Below, piece by piece: positions 26,089 to 35,281 of a stretch of DNA of 64,000 nucleotides. The notes beneath the pieces are model-generated. The model was given only the letters and a program-made list of their open reading frames with translations. It did no database searches and had not been told where the DNA came from. Where the stretch lies: contig CAJTPM010000002.1 in assembly GCA_910578085.1 (NCBI GenBank), positions 1 through 64,000 on the forward strand. Direction: 5' to 3'. Position numbers and translations under genes: made by a program. How positions within the stretch are numbered: position 1 is the stretch's first letter; each line of letters starts with the position of its first letter. The DNA is from an uncultured Lachnospiraceae bacterium (GTDB lineage Bacteria > Bacillota > Clostridia > Lachnospirales > Lachnospiraceae).

Positions 26089-26889
26089 ATGTATCAGTTT
26101 TTTATCGAATCCTCCGGGGTGCAGAAAGAGCATATCGTGATCATGGGCTCTGATGTCAACCATATAAAGAACGTGCTGCGCATGCGTACCGGGGAAAAAA
26201 TAGCCGCCGTAAATGAGGCGGAGAACAGAAAATACCTGTGTGAAATCCGGGAACTGAAAGAAGACTGTATTTTCTGTCGGATCTTGTCAATGGAAGAGAA
26301 AAATACGGAACTTCCCGCAAAAATTTTTCTGTTTCAGGGGCTGCCCAAGGGGGACAGGATGGAACTGATCCTTCAGAAGGCGGTAGAACTGGGATGTTTT
26401 GAAATTGTTCCTGTGGCCTGTAAGCGATGTGTGGTAAAACTGGAAGGGAAAAAGCGGGAAAGCAAAGTGGAACGCTGGCAGGCGATTGCGGAGGCGGCAG
26501 CAAAGCAGAGCGGCCGCGGGATCATTCCCCATGTACATGAGGTGATGACGTTTTCGGAAGCCGTATCCTATACAAATGACATGGATGTCAGGCTAATTCC
26601 CTATGAACGGGCGGCAGGCATGGCGGAGACAAAGAAACACCTGGAAACGGTGAGAAAAGGACAAAGAATCGCCGTTTTTATTGGGCCGGAGGGGGGTTTT
26701 GAGGCGGCGGAGATCGAGGAGGCCGGAAAAGCCGGGATCATCCCGGTCACGTTAGGCAGACGGATCCTGCGCACTGAGACGGCGGCAATTACGGTGTTGG
26801 GATGGCTGATGTATCTGCTGGAAGTGGAAGCGGCGGGTGCAGAGAGGACTTATCAGATTTTTGAAAACTGTCCGGAAGACAGGCGATAA
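26089..26889 (+). CDS. rsmE: 16S rRNA (uracil-1498-N3)-methyltransferase
   Basis: Protein of 266 residues: PUA-like N-terminal domain and a SPOUT (trefoil knot) domain. Family motifs are HIKNVLRMRTGE, LPKGDRMELILQKAVELG, IGPEGGFEAAEIEEA and the knot segment LGRRILRTETAAI. It methylates U1498 of 16S rRNA. It follows prmA by ~100 bases, as is common in Firmicutes. Confidence 0.96.
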   Translation: MYQFFIESSGVQKEHIVIMGSDVNHIKNVLRMRTGEKIAAVNEAENRKYLCEIRELKEDCIFCRILSMEEKNTELPAKIFLFQGLPKGDRMELILQKAVELGCFEIVPVACKRCVVKLEGKKRESKVERWQAIAEAAAKQSGRGIIPHVHEVMTFSEAVSYTNDMDVRLIPYERAAGMAETKKHLETVRKGQRIAVFIGPEGGFEAAEIEEAGKAGIIPVTLGRRILRTETAAITVLGWLMYLLEVEAAGAERTYQIFENCPEDRR

Positions 26890-27021
26890 AGAGGAGAAAG
26901 AAAGTACCTTTTTTCGACATAATACATACAATAAGATATGACAGAAAACAGCTGTATTCGGAAAAGCATCTGCGCAGTGCTGATCTGAAAGATACAGAAA
27001 GAAAACAGGAGAAAGATCGAA

Positions 27022-28176
27022 ATGGAAGCATATCTGGATAATTCGGCGACGACCCGCGTCTTTCCCGAGGTGGCGGAACTTATGACCAGACTGATGCTGG
27101 AAGATTACGGCAATCCCTCCAGCATGCATTTTAAAGGTGTGCGGGCCGAGCAGTACGTGAAACATGCAAAAGAGCAGATCGCAAAAGTACTGAAAGTAAA
27201 TGAAAAGGAACTTATCTTTACTTCCGGCGGAACAGAGGCGGATAATCTGGCGTTAACCGGTGCGGCGCTGGCGAACAGAAGAAGCGGGATGCATCTGATC
27301 ACCACAAAAACAGAACATCCGGCAGTGCTCAAAACAATGGAATATCTGGAAGGACAGGGGTTTCGGGTGACGTATCTCCCGGTGGACAAAACCGGCAGAG
27401 TGCGCCTGGAGGATCTGAAAAAGAGCATGCGGCAGGACACGATTTTAGTGTCTGTCATGCATACGAATAATGAGATCGGGGCGCTGCAGCCGATTGCAGA
27501 GATCGGAGCGCTCATCAAAAAGATGAATCCGCGGACGCTGTTTCATGTGGATGCGGTGCAGGGGTTCGGAAAATTCCGGATCTTTCCCAAAAAGATGTAC
27601 ATCGATCTGCTCTCCGTGAGCGGCCACAAGATTCACGGACCAAAGGGCGTCGGATTTTTGCATGCGGGAGAAAAGGTAAAACTGCATCCCATCGTATTTG
27701 GCGGCGGGCAGCAGAACGGGCTGCGGTCCGGCACGGAAAATGTACCCGGTATTGCGGGACTGGGGCTGGCTTGCCAGAAAGTATACGAGACATTGGAGGA
27801 AGACAGTGAGAGAATGTACAGACTCCGGGAAAAGCTGATAGAGGGCGTGGCGGATATCGGCAATATTCAGATAAACGGCTGCCCGGGAAGAGAGGGGGCG
27901 CCTCATGTGGTCAGTATTTCTTTCCGTGGGGTAAGAAGCGAGGTACTGCTCCATGCGCTGGAGGACAGAGGGATCTGTGTCTCGGCGGGAAGCGCCTGCG
28001 CGGCAAAGCATCCGCGCCCGTCGGAAACCTTAAAGGCCATAGGAGTGGAGCGCCCGCTGCTGGAATCCACACTGCGATTCAGCCTTTCCCTCTTTACAAC
28101 CGAGGAGGAAATAGTGTATACTTTGCACACGCTGCATGAAATTGTGCCGGTGCTGCGGCGCTATTCCAGATACTGA
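27022..28176 (+). CDS. Cysteine desulfurase (NifS/IscS family)
   Basis: PLP enzyme of 384 residues that moves sulfur from cysteine to an acceptor. The PLP lysine is in SVSGHKIHGPKGVGF, the His in NNEIGALQPI/HVDAVQG, and the persulfide-forming Cys in SAGSACAAKHPRPSE. The following gene is thiI, so its likely job is to supply persulfide sulfur for 4-thiouridine in tRNA. ATG at 27022 with AGGAGAAAG upstream. Confidence 0.94.
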   Translation: MEAYLDNSATTRVFPEVAELMTRLMLEDYGNPSSMHFKGVRAEQYVKHAKEQIAKVLKVNEKELIFTSGGTEADNLALTGAALANRRSGMHLITTKTEHPAVLKTMEYLEGQGFRVTYLPVDKTGRVRLEDLKKSMRQDTILVSVMHTNNEIGALQPIAEIGALIKKMNPRTLFHVDAVQGFGKFRIFPKKMYIDLLSVSGHKIHGPKGVGFLHAGEKVKLHPIVFGGGQQNGLRSGTENVPGIAGLGLACQKVYETLEEDSERMYRLREKLIEGVADIGNIQINGCPGREGAPHVVSISFRGVRSEVLLHALEDRGICVSAGSACAAKHPRPSETLKAIGVERPLLESTLRFSLSLFTTEEEIVYTLHTLHEIVPVLRRYSRY

Positions 28177-28228
28177 GCGGATCGAAAAAAGAATCACACG
28201 GGTGATTGATATAATTTCTACACAATCA

Positions 28229-28271
28229 GCCCTGTCAGACTGTCCTATTTTATCAGAGTCTCTGACAGGGC
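28229..28271 (+). promoter_or_regulatory. Leader hairpin before thiI
   Basis: GCCCTGTCAGA (28229-28239) is perfectly complementary to TCTGACAGGGC (28261-28271) with a 21-base loop. It ends about 20 bases before the thiI ATG, next to the ribosome site, and has no T-run. It may separate translation of the two genes or stabilise the message. Confidence 0.5.
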
Positions 28272-28290
28272 GTCCGAAGAAAGGAACCAT

Positions 28291-29484
28291 ATGGAATTCA
28301 GAGCTTTTTTATTAAAATATGCAGAGATCGGCATCAAGGGCCGGAACCGCTATCTCTTTGAGGACGCGCTCGTGGAGCAGATCCGGTATGCGCTCAGACG
28401 GTGCGAGGGAGAGTTCTCTGTCAGAAAGGAGCAGGGGCGTATCTATGCGGATGTCATATCAGCCTCGTACGATTATGACGAGGTGATTGAAAATCTGAAA
28501 AGGGTATTCGGTCTTTCCCATATCTGCCCGATGGTCCAGCTGGAGGATGAGGGATTTGAGAAGCTGGAGGAAGAGATCACAGCATATATGGACGAGGCTT
28601 ACGAGGACAAGCATCTGACTTTTAAAGTGGATGCCCGCCGGGCCAGAAAGAATTATCCGAAAACTTCCATGGAGATCAACTGCGATCTGGGGGAGGTGCT
28701 GCTTACCGCTTTTCCGGAGATGAAGGTGGACGTGCATAAGCCTGATGTGATGCTGCATGTGGAGATCAGAGAGCATATTTATGTGTATTCCATTGTGATT
28801 CCCGGCCCCGGGGGCATGCCCGTGGGAACGGCGGGAAAAGCGATGTTACTGCTGTCAGGGGGAATCGATTCCCCAGTGGCGGGCTATATGATCGCAAAGC
28901 GCGGCGTTCAGATCGATGCGGTGTATTTTCATGCGCCCCCTTACACAAGCGAACGGGCGAAACAGAAGGTGGTGGATCTGGCAAAGGCGGTATCAAGGTA
29001 TGCCGGGGAGATCAGACTGCATGTGATCAACTTTACGGATATCCAGATGTATATCTATGACAAATGCCCTCACGATGAACTGACGATCATTATGCGGCGC
29101 TACATGATGCGGATCGCGGAGCATTTGGCGAAGGAGAGCGGCTGTACGGGGCTGATCACCGGGGAATCCATCGGACAGGTAGCATCCCAGACGATGAAGT
29201 CTTTACTTGTCACAAATGAGGTATGTACATTGCCGGTTTACCGGCCGTTAATTGCTTTTGACAAGATGGATATTGTGGATATCGCGGAGAAGATCGATAC
29301 CTATGAGACGTCGGTACTGCCCTATGAGGACTGCTGTACGATCTTTGTGGCGAAACATCCCGTGACGAAGCCGAATCTCCAGATCATCAAAAAGCATGAG
29401 AGACATCTGGAGGAAAGAATAGAGGAACTGCTACAGAAAGCCTATGACACTGCGGAGATCATTACAGTGAGCGCGGACAGATGA
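28291..29484 (+). CDS. thiI: tRNA 4-thiouridine synthase ThiI
   Basis: Protein of 397 residues. N-terminal ferredoxin-like and THUMP domains (KYAEIGIKGRNRYLFEDALV), then a PP-loop ATPase domain with LLSGGIDSPVAGYMIAKRG. The sequence ends without a rhodanese domain, as in other Firmicutes, so persulfide transfer probably goes directly from the cysteine desulfurase to the Cys in EDCCTIF. ATG at 28291 follows AAAGGAACC. Confidence 0.95.
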   Translation: MEFRAFLLKYAEIGIKGRNRYLFEDALVEQIRYALRRCEGEFSVRKEQGRIYADVISASYDYDEVIENLKRVFGLSHICPMVQLEDEGFEKLEEEITAYMDEAYEDKHLTFKVDARRARKNYPKTSMEINCDLGEVLLTAFPEMKVDVHKPDVMLHVEIREHIYVYSIVIPGPGGMPVGTAGKAMLLLSGGIDSPVAGYMIAKRGVQIDAVYFHAPPYTSERAKQKVVDLAKAVSRYAGEIRLHVINFTDIQMYIYDKCPHDELTIIMRRYMMRIAEHLAKESGCTGLITGESIGQVASQTMKSLLVTNEVCTLPVYRPLIAFDKMDIVDIAEKIDTYETSVLPYEDCCTIFVAKHPVTKPNLQIIKKHERHLEERIEELLQKAYDTAEIITVSADR

Positions 29485-29596
29485 GAGGGTAAGAAGAGAT
29501 CCGGGCAGGGAGGCAGGAGCCTGCGGGGAGACAGGAGAAGTTCAGAGGAGAGAAGTCGAAGGCAGACATGCCGATGATATCTGAAAAGTCATGCAG

Positions 29597-29636
29597 AAAG
29601 TCGGAAACATAAGCTTCCGGCTTTACCGTATTTTTT
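29597..29636 (+). terminator. Probable terminator after thiI
   Basis: AAAGTCGGAA pairs with TTCCGGCTTT (one mismatch), followed within six bases by a T6 run. The rest of 29485-29683 shows no supported gene. Confidence 0.6.
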
Positions 29637-29683
29637 AAATTCTATGTAAAGTTGTTTTTCTGATGACCGAAAATGGTGTGCTG

Positions 29684-29914
29684 TCAGATCAGATAGGGCT
29701 GCAGCGCATTTAAAATATCTTCCATCTCTTTTTCAGCGTGGATATTCAGGTCGATCGGTTTGGACAGATCCAGGGAGAAAATTCCCATGATTGATTTTGC
29801 GTCAATGACATACCGGCCGGAAACCAGGTCGAACTCGTTATCAAACTTTGTGATCTCATTTACGAAAGATTTTACTTTATCGATAGAATTTAAAGAGATT
29901 TTTACTGTTTTCAT
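29684..29914 (-). CDS. HPr-like protein lacking the active-site histidine
   Basis: Protein of 76 residues with the HPr-fold pattern: VKISLNSIDKVKSFVNEITK, a strand pair (FDLVSGRYVIDAKSIMGIFS) and LDLSKPIDLNI followed by a terminal helix. The Ser46-like region AKSIMGIFSLD is clear, but the GxHARPA active-site loop with His15 is absent, so it cannot relay PTS phosphate. A regulatory or structural role is inferred. The ATG at 29914 has AGGAGG upstream; the longer in-frame start at 30010 would overlap its own promoter. Confidence 0.8.
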   Translation of the reverse strand: MKTVKISLNSIDKVKSFVNEITKFDNEFDLVSGRYVIDAKSIMGIFSLDLSKPIDLNIHAEKEMEDILNALQPYLI

Positions 29915-29981
29915 TTGGGGATCCTCCTGTCTTAAATTCGGCAACCGTCCGGGCCGCCTAATGATTATGCTCTGTTCCCTT

Positions 29982-30010
29982 AGTCTACTTGCAGAGTCGG
30001 GAAAAGTCAA
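29982..30010 (-). promoter_or_regulatory. Promoter of the HPr-like gene
   Basis: Reverse strand TTGACT (30005-30010), 17 bases, TAGACT (29982-29987). It is divergent from mtaB. Confidence 0.6.
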
Positions 30011-30044
30011 TACTAAATTACTACGAAATTAAGGAATAATTACA

Positions 30045-31481
30045 ATGAAAAGTGTGGCATTACATAACCTTGGCTGCAAAGTCAATTCTTATGAGTTGGA
30101 TGTTATCGGGCAAAAGTTAAAAGAAAAGGGCTTTTCTATTGTGCCATTTGATGAAAAGGCCGATATTTATATCGTCAACACCTGCTCCGTGACCAATATT
30201 GCGGACAGAAAGAGCAGGCAGATGCTGCATCAGGCAAAAAAGCGAAACCCTGGTGCGGTGGTGGTGGCGGTGGGATGTTATGTGCAGACGGGGAAGGAAC
30301 AGGCGTTAACCGATACGGCGATAGATCTGTTGATTGGCAACAACCGCAAGAAAGATACCGCGGAAATCCTGCTGGAATATTTGAAAAGCGCGGGGCCGTC
30401 GAATCGGGAAGCCGGAACAGGTAGACGGACCAGACCGGATAAAACATTGGGCGGCAGGAGCGTCGTCGATATCGGGAAAGAGACTGCCTATGAGGAAATG
30501 CAGCTTTTGCGCACTGTGGGACATACCCGCGCCTATATCAAAATTCAGGATGGATGCAACCAATTCTGTTCTTACTGCATCATACCTTATGCGAGGGGCA
30601 GAGTCAGAAGCCGCAGAGAAGAGGATATTGTAAAGGAGGTACGGGGGCTTGTGGCAGAAGGCTTTCGGGAGATCGTGCTGACGGGAATCCACATCAGTTC
30701 CTACGGTCTTGATTTCGATGGCAGGAGAAATCCGGAGCCTTCAGAACCTTTTCCTCATGAAAGGCTGTTGCATCTGCTGCAGGAACTGGACAGGGTGGAA
30801 AAACTTGCCAGAATCCGTCTGGGTTCTCTGGAACCCCGTATTATTACGCCGGAGTTTGTGAGGGGATTACAGAACATTAAAAAGCTGTGTCATCACTTTC
30901 ACCTTTCTCTGCAGAGCGGATGTGATGAAACTCTTCACCGGATGAATAGGCACTACACCGCAGGGGAATACTTGAGGAAAGTGGAAATGCTCAGAGAGGC
31001 TTTCAAACGCCCGGCCATCACGACAGATGTGATCGTCGGCTTCCCGGGGGAAAGCGAAGCGGAATTCGAGACGACGAAACGGTTTCTGGAAATGGTAAAT
31101 TTTTATGAGATGCATGTTTTTCAGTATTCCAGGCGGGAGGGGACCGTAGCGGCGGGAAGAAGGGATCAGGTGCCTGAGGAGACGAAGAAGAGGCGGAGTG
31201 AGACGCTGCTTGCGCTTGCAAAAAAACAGTCGGGACAGTTTCGCGAAAGCTACATAGGGGAGAGTGTCGAAGTGCTTTTTGAGGAGAGCAAAAAAATCGG
31301 CAAAACCTTCTGCCAGGTCGGTTATACCGGGGAGTATATCAGAGCGGCAAAAAGGACCGGGGAAAATTTATCCGGAAAAATCTGCGTGGGGAAGCTTGCC
31401 GGATATGTCAGGGACAGCGTGCAGACGGACGAAAGATTATCAGACCATGGCTCACCGGATAATTTATTATGGTTTGAATAG
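30045..31481 (+). CDS. mtaB: tRNA (N6-threonylcarbamoyladenosine-37 C2) methylthiotransferase MtaB
   Basis: Protein of 478 residues in the UPF0004/radical SAM methylthiotransferase class. N-terminal cluster Cys residues are in LGCKVNSYE, VNTCSVTN and VGCYVQ; the radical-SAM CxxxCxxC is DGCNQFCSYCIIPYARG. A C-terminal TRAM-like region follows. The MtaB subgroup is indicated by the N-terminal LHNLGCKVNSYELD and by the dnaJ-prmA-rsmE neighbourhood. It adds a methylthio group to t6A37 of tRNA. Confidence 0.93.
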   Translation: MKSVALHNLGCKVNSYELDVIGQKLKEKGFSIVPFDEKADIYIVNTCSVTNIADRKSRQMLHQAKKRNPGAVVVAVGCYVQTGKEQALTDTAIDLLIGNNRKKDTAEILLEYLKSAGPSNREAGTGRRTRPDKTLGGRSVVDIGKETAYEEMQLLRTVGHTRAYIKIQDGCNQFCSYCIIPYARGRVRSRREEDIVKEVRGLVAEGFREIVLTGIHISSYGLDFDGRRNPEPSEPFPHERLLHLLQELDRVEKLARIRLGSLEPRIITPEFVRGLQNIKKLCHHFHLSLQSGCDETLHRMNRHYTAGEYLRKVEMLREAFKRPAITTDVIVGFPGESEAEFETTKRFLEMVNFYEMHVFQYSRREGTVAAGRRDQVPEETKKRRSETLLALAKKQSGQFRESYIGESVEVLFEESKKIGKTFCQVGYTGEYIRAAKRTGENLSGKICVGKLAGYVRDSVQTDERLSDHGSPDNLLWFE

Positions 31482-31629
31482 TTGATTTTGCCGGTCTTTT
31501 AGGGTAAAATGTGAAGAGAATTTCTGACGTCTCGAAGACTGCGACGGGAAATTCTGAATTTTTACAGGAGAGAGCACGGAGATTCTCAGGGGAATAGCAA
31601 CAGGACAACAGTTAAAAGGGTACAGGAAC

Positions 31630-31893
31630 ATGGAAGATTTTGGAAATACAAGATTTTTTACAGTGGAAGCAGAACAGGAGAACGGTACAAGGATTATTCT
31701 GGATACGGTGTATCATGCTTTGACTGAAAAAGGATATAATCCGGTGAATCAGATCGTAGGCTATATTATGTCCGGAGATCCCACTTATATTACGAACCAT
31801 CAGGGCGCAAGAAGCCTCATTATGAAAGTGGAACGGGATGAACTGGTGGAGGAACTGTTAGAACAGTATATCAGAAGCAACAGGTGGAAATAG
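31630..31893 (+). CDS. ireB: IreB family regulatory phosphoprotein
   Basis: Protein of 87 residues, full length for the UPF0297/DUF965 family. Characteristic segments are YHALTEKGYNPVNQIVGYI and SGDPTYITNHQGARSLI. In enterococci IreB is phosphorylated on threonines near the N terminus by the kinase IreK and affects cephalosporin tolerance; no kinase is in this window. It forms the standard ireB-ruvX-DUF1292 block with the next two genes. Confidence 0.95.
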   Translation: MEDFGNTRFFTVEAEQENGTRIILDTVYHALTEKGYNPVNQIVGYIMSGDPTYITNHQGARSLIMKVERDELVEELLEQYIRSNRWK

Positions 31894-31905
31894 CGGAGGC
31901 ATTTT

Positions 31906-32331
31906 ATGCGGATCATGGGTTTGGATTTTGGCTCCAAAACAGTGGGTGTTGCGATAAGCGATCCACTTCTTATTACAGCACAGGGAATCACGACGATCCA
32001 CCGAAAAGGAGAGAATAAACTGCGCCAGACACTGGCACAGATCGAGGCACTGATTGAGGAATATGAAGTGTCCGAGATCGTGCTGGGCAATCCGAAGCAT
32101 ATGAACGCTGAAGAGGGAGACCGTTCGCAGCTTTCGATGGAGTTTCAGGAAATGCTAGAGAGGCGCACGGGACTGCCCGTCGTACTGTGGGACGAGCGCC
32201 TGACCACTGTGGCGGCGGAAAAAACGCTGATGGAAGCGAATGTACGCAGAGAACACAGAAAAGAATATGTGGACAAGATTGCCGCTGTTCTCATTTTGCA
32301 GGGATATCTGGACTACAAAGGGATGCACTGA
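31906..32331 (+). CDS. ruvX: Putative pre-16S rRNA nuclease / Holliday junction resolvase homologue
   Basis: YqgF/RuvX protein of 141 residues with an RNase H-like fold: MRIMGLDFGSKTVGVAISDP with the first acidic residue, IVLGNPKHMN, DERLTTVAAEK and a final DKIAAVLILQGYLD. Family members process the 5' end of pre-16S rRNA and were originally proposed as Holliday-junction resolvases. It begins 12 bases after ireB. Confidence 0.95.
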   Translation: MRIMGLDFGSKTVGVAISDPLLITAQGITTIHRKGENKLRQTLAQIEALIEEYEVSEIVLGNPKHMNAEEGDRSQLSMEFQEMLERRTGLPVVLWDERLTTVAAEKTLMEANVRREHRKEYVDKIAAVLILQGYLDYKGMH

Positions 32332-32494
32332 TCTGTGCGGCGATGCGCGGAATGCTGAAGAGACCGGTATCAGAGGCTGTCGGGAGAACGGGCGGGGATC
32401 TGTAAAGCCGGTGCGCATCGATGGCAAAGAAACGGAAGAGCATCTGCAGGGCCGGTGTGCATCTGCGTCTGAAAGAACCCGGGAGGAAACAGAT

Positions 32495-32761
32495 ATGGAG
32501 AAAATTACGTTTACATTAAACGGAAGTGAAAAGGTGGATTTTTACGTTCTGGAACAGACAAAGATCGGCGGAACGGATTATATTTTAGTAACAGATATGG
32601 AAGAAGGGGATGGAGACGCCCTGATTTTGAAAGATTTGTCAAAGCCGGAAGAAAAAGACGGACTGTACGAGATCGTATCTGAGGAAAAGGAGCTTCAGGC
32701 GGTAGCAGCTGTCTTTGAAACATTGATGGAGGATGTGACATTTGTGTCAGATGATGAGTAG
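32495..32761 (+). CDS. DUF1292 family protein
   Basis: Acidic protein of 88 residues matching the YrzB/DUF1292 pattern: short strands ITFTLNGSEKVDFYVLEQT, GGTDYILVTD and ILKDL. Function is unknown in the family. ATG at 32495 is chosen for GGGAGGAAA upstream; the open frame continues far upstream through non-coding sequence of ruvX's end. Confidence 0.88.
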   Translation: MEKITFTLNGSEKVDFYVLEQTKIGGTDYILVTDMEEGDGDALILKDLSKPEEKDGLYEIVSEEKELQAVAAVFETLMEDVTFVSDDE

Positions 32762-32797
32762 TCTTCTCTTCAGACAGAAAGTATGGAGGGAATTTGA

Positions 32798-34474
32798 TTG
32801 AAGAAAGAAAAACTGAAAACGGAGTCCAGCTTGAAAATTATTCCGCTTGGCGGCCTGGACGAGATAGGTATGAATATTACTGCCTTTGAATATGGGGACA
32901 GTATCATTGTGGTAGACTGTGGGCTGTCGTTTCCCGATGATGACATGCTGGGTATTGATCTGGTAATACCGGATATCACTTATTTAAAAGAAAATGCTGA
33001 TAAAGTAAAAGGATTTATCATTACCCATGGGCACGAGGATCATATCGGCGCGCTGCCTTATGTCTTAAAAGACATTTTAGCTCCCATTTATGCCACCAGA
33101 CTGACGATGGGAATTATTGACAGGAAGTTCGAGGAACATGGTTTAAGTGGCCACGTGCGGCAGCGGGTCGTAAAGTTCGGACAGATGATCACACTGGATG
33201 ACTTCCGGATCGAATTTATAAAAACGAATCACAGTATTGTAGATGCGGCAGCGCTGGCAATCTATTCTCCTGCGGGAATCGTTGTTCATACGGGAGATTT
33301 TAAGGTGGATTACACACCGGTATTCGGCGATGCCATTGATTTACAGCGTTTTGCTGAACTGGGCAAAAAGGGAGTGCTGGCACTGATGAGCGATTCCACT
33401 AATGCGGAGAGGCCGGGATTTACACCATCAGAGAAAACACTGGGGCCTACGTTTGACCAGATTTTTGAGGAACATAAAAATACAAGGCTGATCATATCGA
33501 CATTTGCTTCCAACGTGGACAGGGTGCAGCAGATCATTAATTCTGCCTGCAAGGCAGGCAGAAAAGTAGCTGTGGAAGGGCGCAGCATGGTCAATATCAT
33601 AGAGACGGCGACGAAGCTGGACTGTCTGCAGGTGCCGGAAAATACGCTGATCGATATTGAACAGCTAAAAGACTATCCGGAAGAAAAAACCGTGGTCATT
33701 GCCACCGGAAGTCAGGGAGAAAGTATGGCGGCACTCAGCCGCATGGCGGGAAATAACCATAAAAAGTTATCCATCGGTCCCAATGACACGGTGATCTTCT
33801 CATCCCATCCGATCCCGGGCAATGAGAAGGCTGTCACGAAAGTAATCAATGATCTGCTCGTAAAAGGGGCGGATGTGATCTTTCAAGATGCGCCTCATGT
33901 TTCGGGACATGCCTGCCAGGAAGAGATCAAGCTGATCTACAATCTGGTGCAGCCCAGATATGCGATTCCGGTGCATGGCGAGTACAAGCATCTCAAAGCA
34001 AATGCAAAGCTGGCGGAAGCTTTAGGGATCCCGAAAGAGCGGATATTTATTCTCTCCAGCGGGGATGTCCTGGAACTGAATATGGAAAAGGCGGAAGTGA
34101 CAGGACAGGTGCCGGTGGGTGATATCATGGTGGATGGTCTGGGCGTAGGCGATGTGGGAAATGTTGTACTGCGGGACAGACAGCATCTGGCAGAGAACGG
34201 GATTATCATTGTTGTGTTAGCGTTGGATCAGGCGACCGGGGAACTGACAGCAGGACCGGATATCGTATCCAGAGGATTTGTCTATGTGCGGGAGGCCGAT
34301 GAACTGATAGAGGATGCAAGAGCCGTTGTACAGTCTACGGTAGAGCGGTGCCTTGATAAAAATATTTCGGACTGGGGGAAATTAAAGAGCAGTATCAGAG
34401 ATACGCTGACAGATTTTATCTGGAAAAGGACAAAGCGAAGACCTATGATCCTGCCGATCATTATGGATGTATAA
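32798..34474 (+). CDS. rnj: Ribonuclease J
   Basis: Metallo-beta-lactamase/beta-CASP ribonuclease of 558 residues. The metal site HxHxDH is in ITHGHEDHIGALPY, with VHTGDFKVD, the beta-CASP motif SDSTNAERPGF and HVSGHACQEE, and YAIPVHGEYKHL. It matures and degrades RNA with 5' exonuclease and endonuclease activity. The frame starts with TTG at 32798, with GGAGGG upstream. In Clostridia a single RNase J is common. Confidence 0.95.
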   Translation: MKKEKLKTESSLKIIPLGGLDEIGMNITAFEYGDSIIVVDCGLSFPDDDMLGIDLVIPDITYLKENADKVKGFIITHGHEDHIGALPYVLKDILAPIYATRLTMGIIDRKFEEHGLSGHVRQRVVKFGQMITLDDFRIEFIKTNHSIVDAAALAIYSPAGIVVHTGDFKVDYTPVFGDAIDLQRFAELGKKGVLALMSDSTNAERPGFTPSEKTLGPTFDQIFEEHKNTRLIISTFASNVDRVQQIINSACKAGRKVAVEGRSMVNIIETATKLDCLQVPENTLIDIEQLKDYPEEKTVVIATGSQGESMAALSRMAGNNHKKLSIGPNDTVIFSSHPIPGNEKAVTKVINDLLVKGADVIFQDAPHVSGHACQEEIKLIYNLVQPRYAIPVHGEYKHLKANAKLAEALGIPKERIFILSSGDVLELNMEKAEVTGQVPVGDIMVDGLGVGDVGNVVLRDRQHLAENGIIIVVLALDQATGELTAGPDIVSRGFVYVREADELIEDARAVVQSTVERCLDKNISDWGKLKSSIRDTLTDFIWKRTKRRPMILPIIMDV

Positions 34475-34525
34475 TTTTTGAATTAAACTTTATTATGTAT
34501 AAAAGGAATCAGAGGAGTATACCGA

Positions 34526-34879
34526 ATGTTAAAAGATGACCCGAGAATCAGCAGCAGCCTGGAAAAATTGATAAACAGTATAAAGGATTCTGAAATATAC
34601 CATAATTATGTGGAAGCCAGTGAGGCGGTGAGCAAAGTACCTGGATTGCAGGAGCGGATCGATGAATATCGCAGAAACAATTTTTTGATACAGCAGAATC
34701 ATGAGGGGGGAGAGTTGTTGCAAAAAGTGGAAGATTTTGAACTTAACACAGCAGCTTTCAGAGCAGAACCACTGGTGGATAAATATTTGTGTGCGGAACG
34801 TGATTTTGTGAAATTGAAACAGGATATTGATAACAGAATGCTTGCCGAGCTGGAGTTTTCCATTCCGTCGGGATTTTAA
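34526..34879 (+). CDS. YlbF/YmcA family protein
   Basis: Helical protein of 117 residues resembling the com_ylbF family: DSEIYHNYVEASEAVSKVPG, IDEYRRNNFLIQ and a C-terminal VDKYLCAERDF helix. In Bacillus, YlbF, YmcA and YaaT form a complex that affects RNase Y action. Standing right after RNase J is consistent with an RNA-decay role, but that is inference. Confidence 0.85.
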   Translation: MLKDDPRISSSLEKLINSIKDSEIYHNYVEASEAVSKVPGLQERIDEYRRNNFLIQQNHEGGELLQKVEDFELNTAAFRAEPLVDKYLCAERDFVKLKQDIDNRMLAELEFSIPSGF

Positions 34880-34897
34880 ACAGCATATGAGGTAACT

Positions 34898-35281
34898 ATG
34901 AAACAGTTTATTGTATCAATTGCAACAGCAGCAGTGAAAATAATAGTGCTCATTCTGATCGCTCGATATGTGATCGGAACGGCGTCGGAAGCCTATGCTT
35001 TCGGATACCGTGTTTTTTCGGAGGAGCCGGTGAGCGATGAGCCGGGTATTATCTATACGGTGGAGCTGTCGGAAGGGACAACACCGAAACAGGTGGCCCA
35101 GGCGCTGGAAGATTATGGGTTAGTCAGAGATAAGGATCTTTTTTATGTGCAATATCTATTGTCGCCTCATAAAGATGAGCTGATGCCTGGAAATTATGAA
35201 CTGAGCACAGCAATGACAGCGGAGCAGATGTTGGAGATTATGTCGAGTTCCTATGTGGAAGAGGACGGGGAAGAAGATTGA
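34898..35281 (+). CDS. Short MltG-like membrane protein without catalytic domain
   Basis: Protein of 127 residues: membrane helix at residues ~8-26, then the LysM-like N-terminal part of the YceG/MltG family (YTVELSEGTTPKQVAQALED, YELSTAMTAEQMLEIM). The large catalytic half with the conserved Glu is missing, yet the gene is cleanly framed with its own ribosome site and couples to the next gene by TTGA overlap. It occupies the position of yrrL in the Bacillus order. It may bind glycan or partner proteins. Confidence 0.8.
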   Translation: MKQFIVSIATAAVKIIVLILIARYVIGTASEAYAFGYRVFSEEPVSDEPGIIYTVELSEGTTPKQVAQALEDYGLVRDKDLFYVQYLLSPHKDELMPGNYELSTAMTAEQMLEIMSSSYVEEDGEED

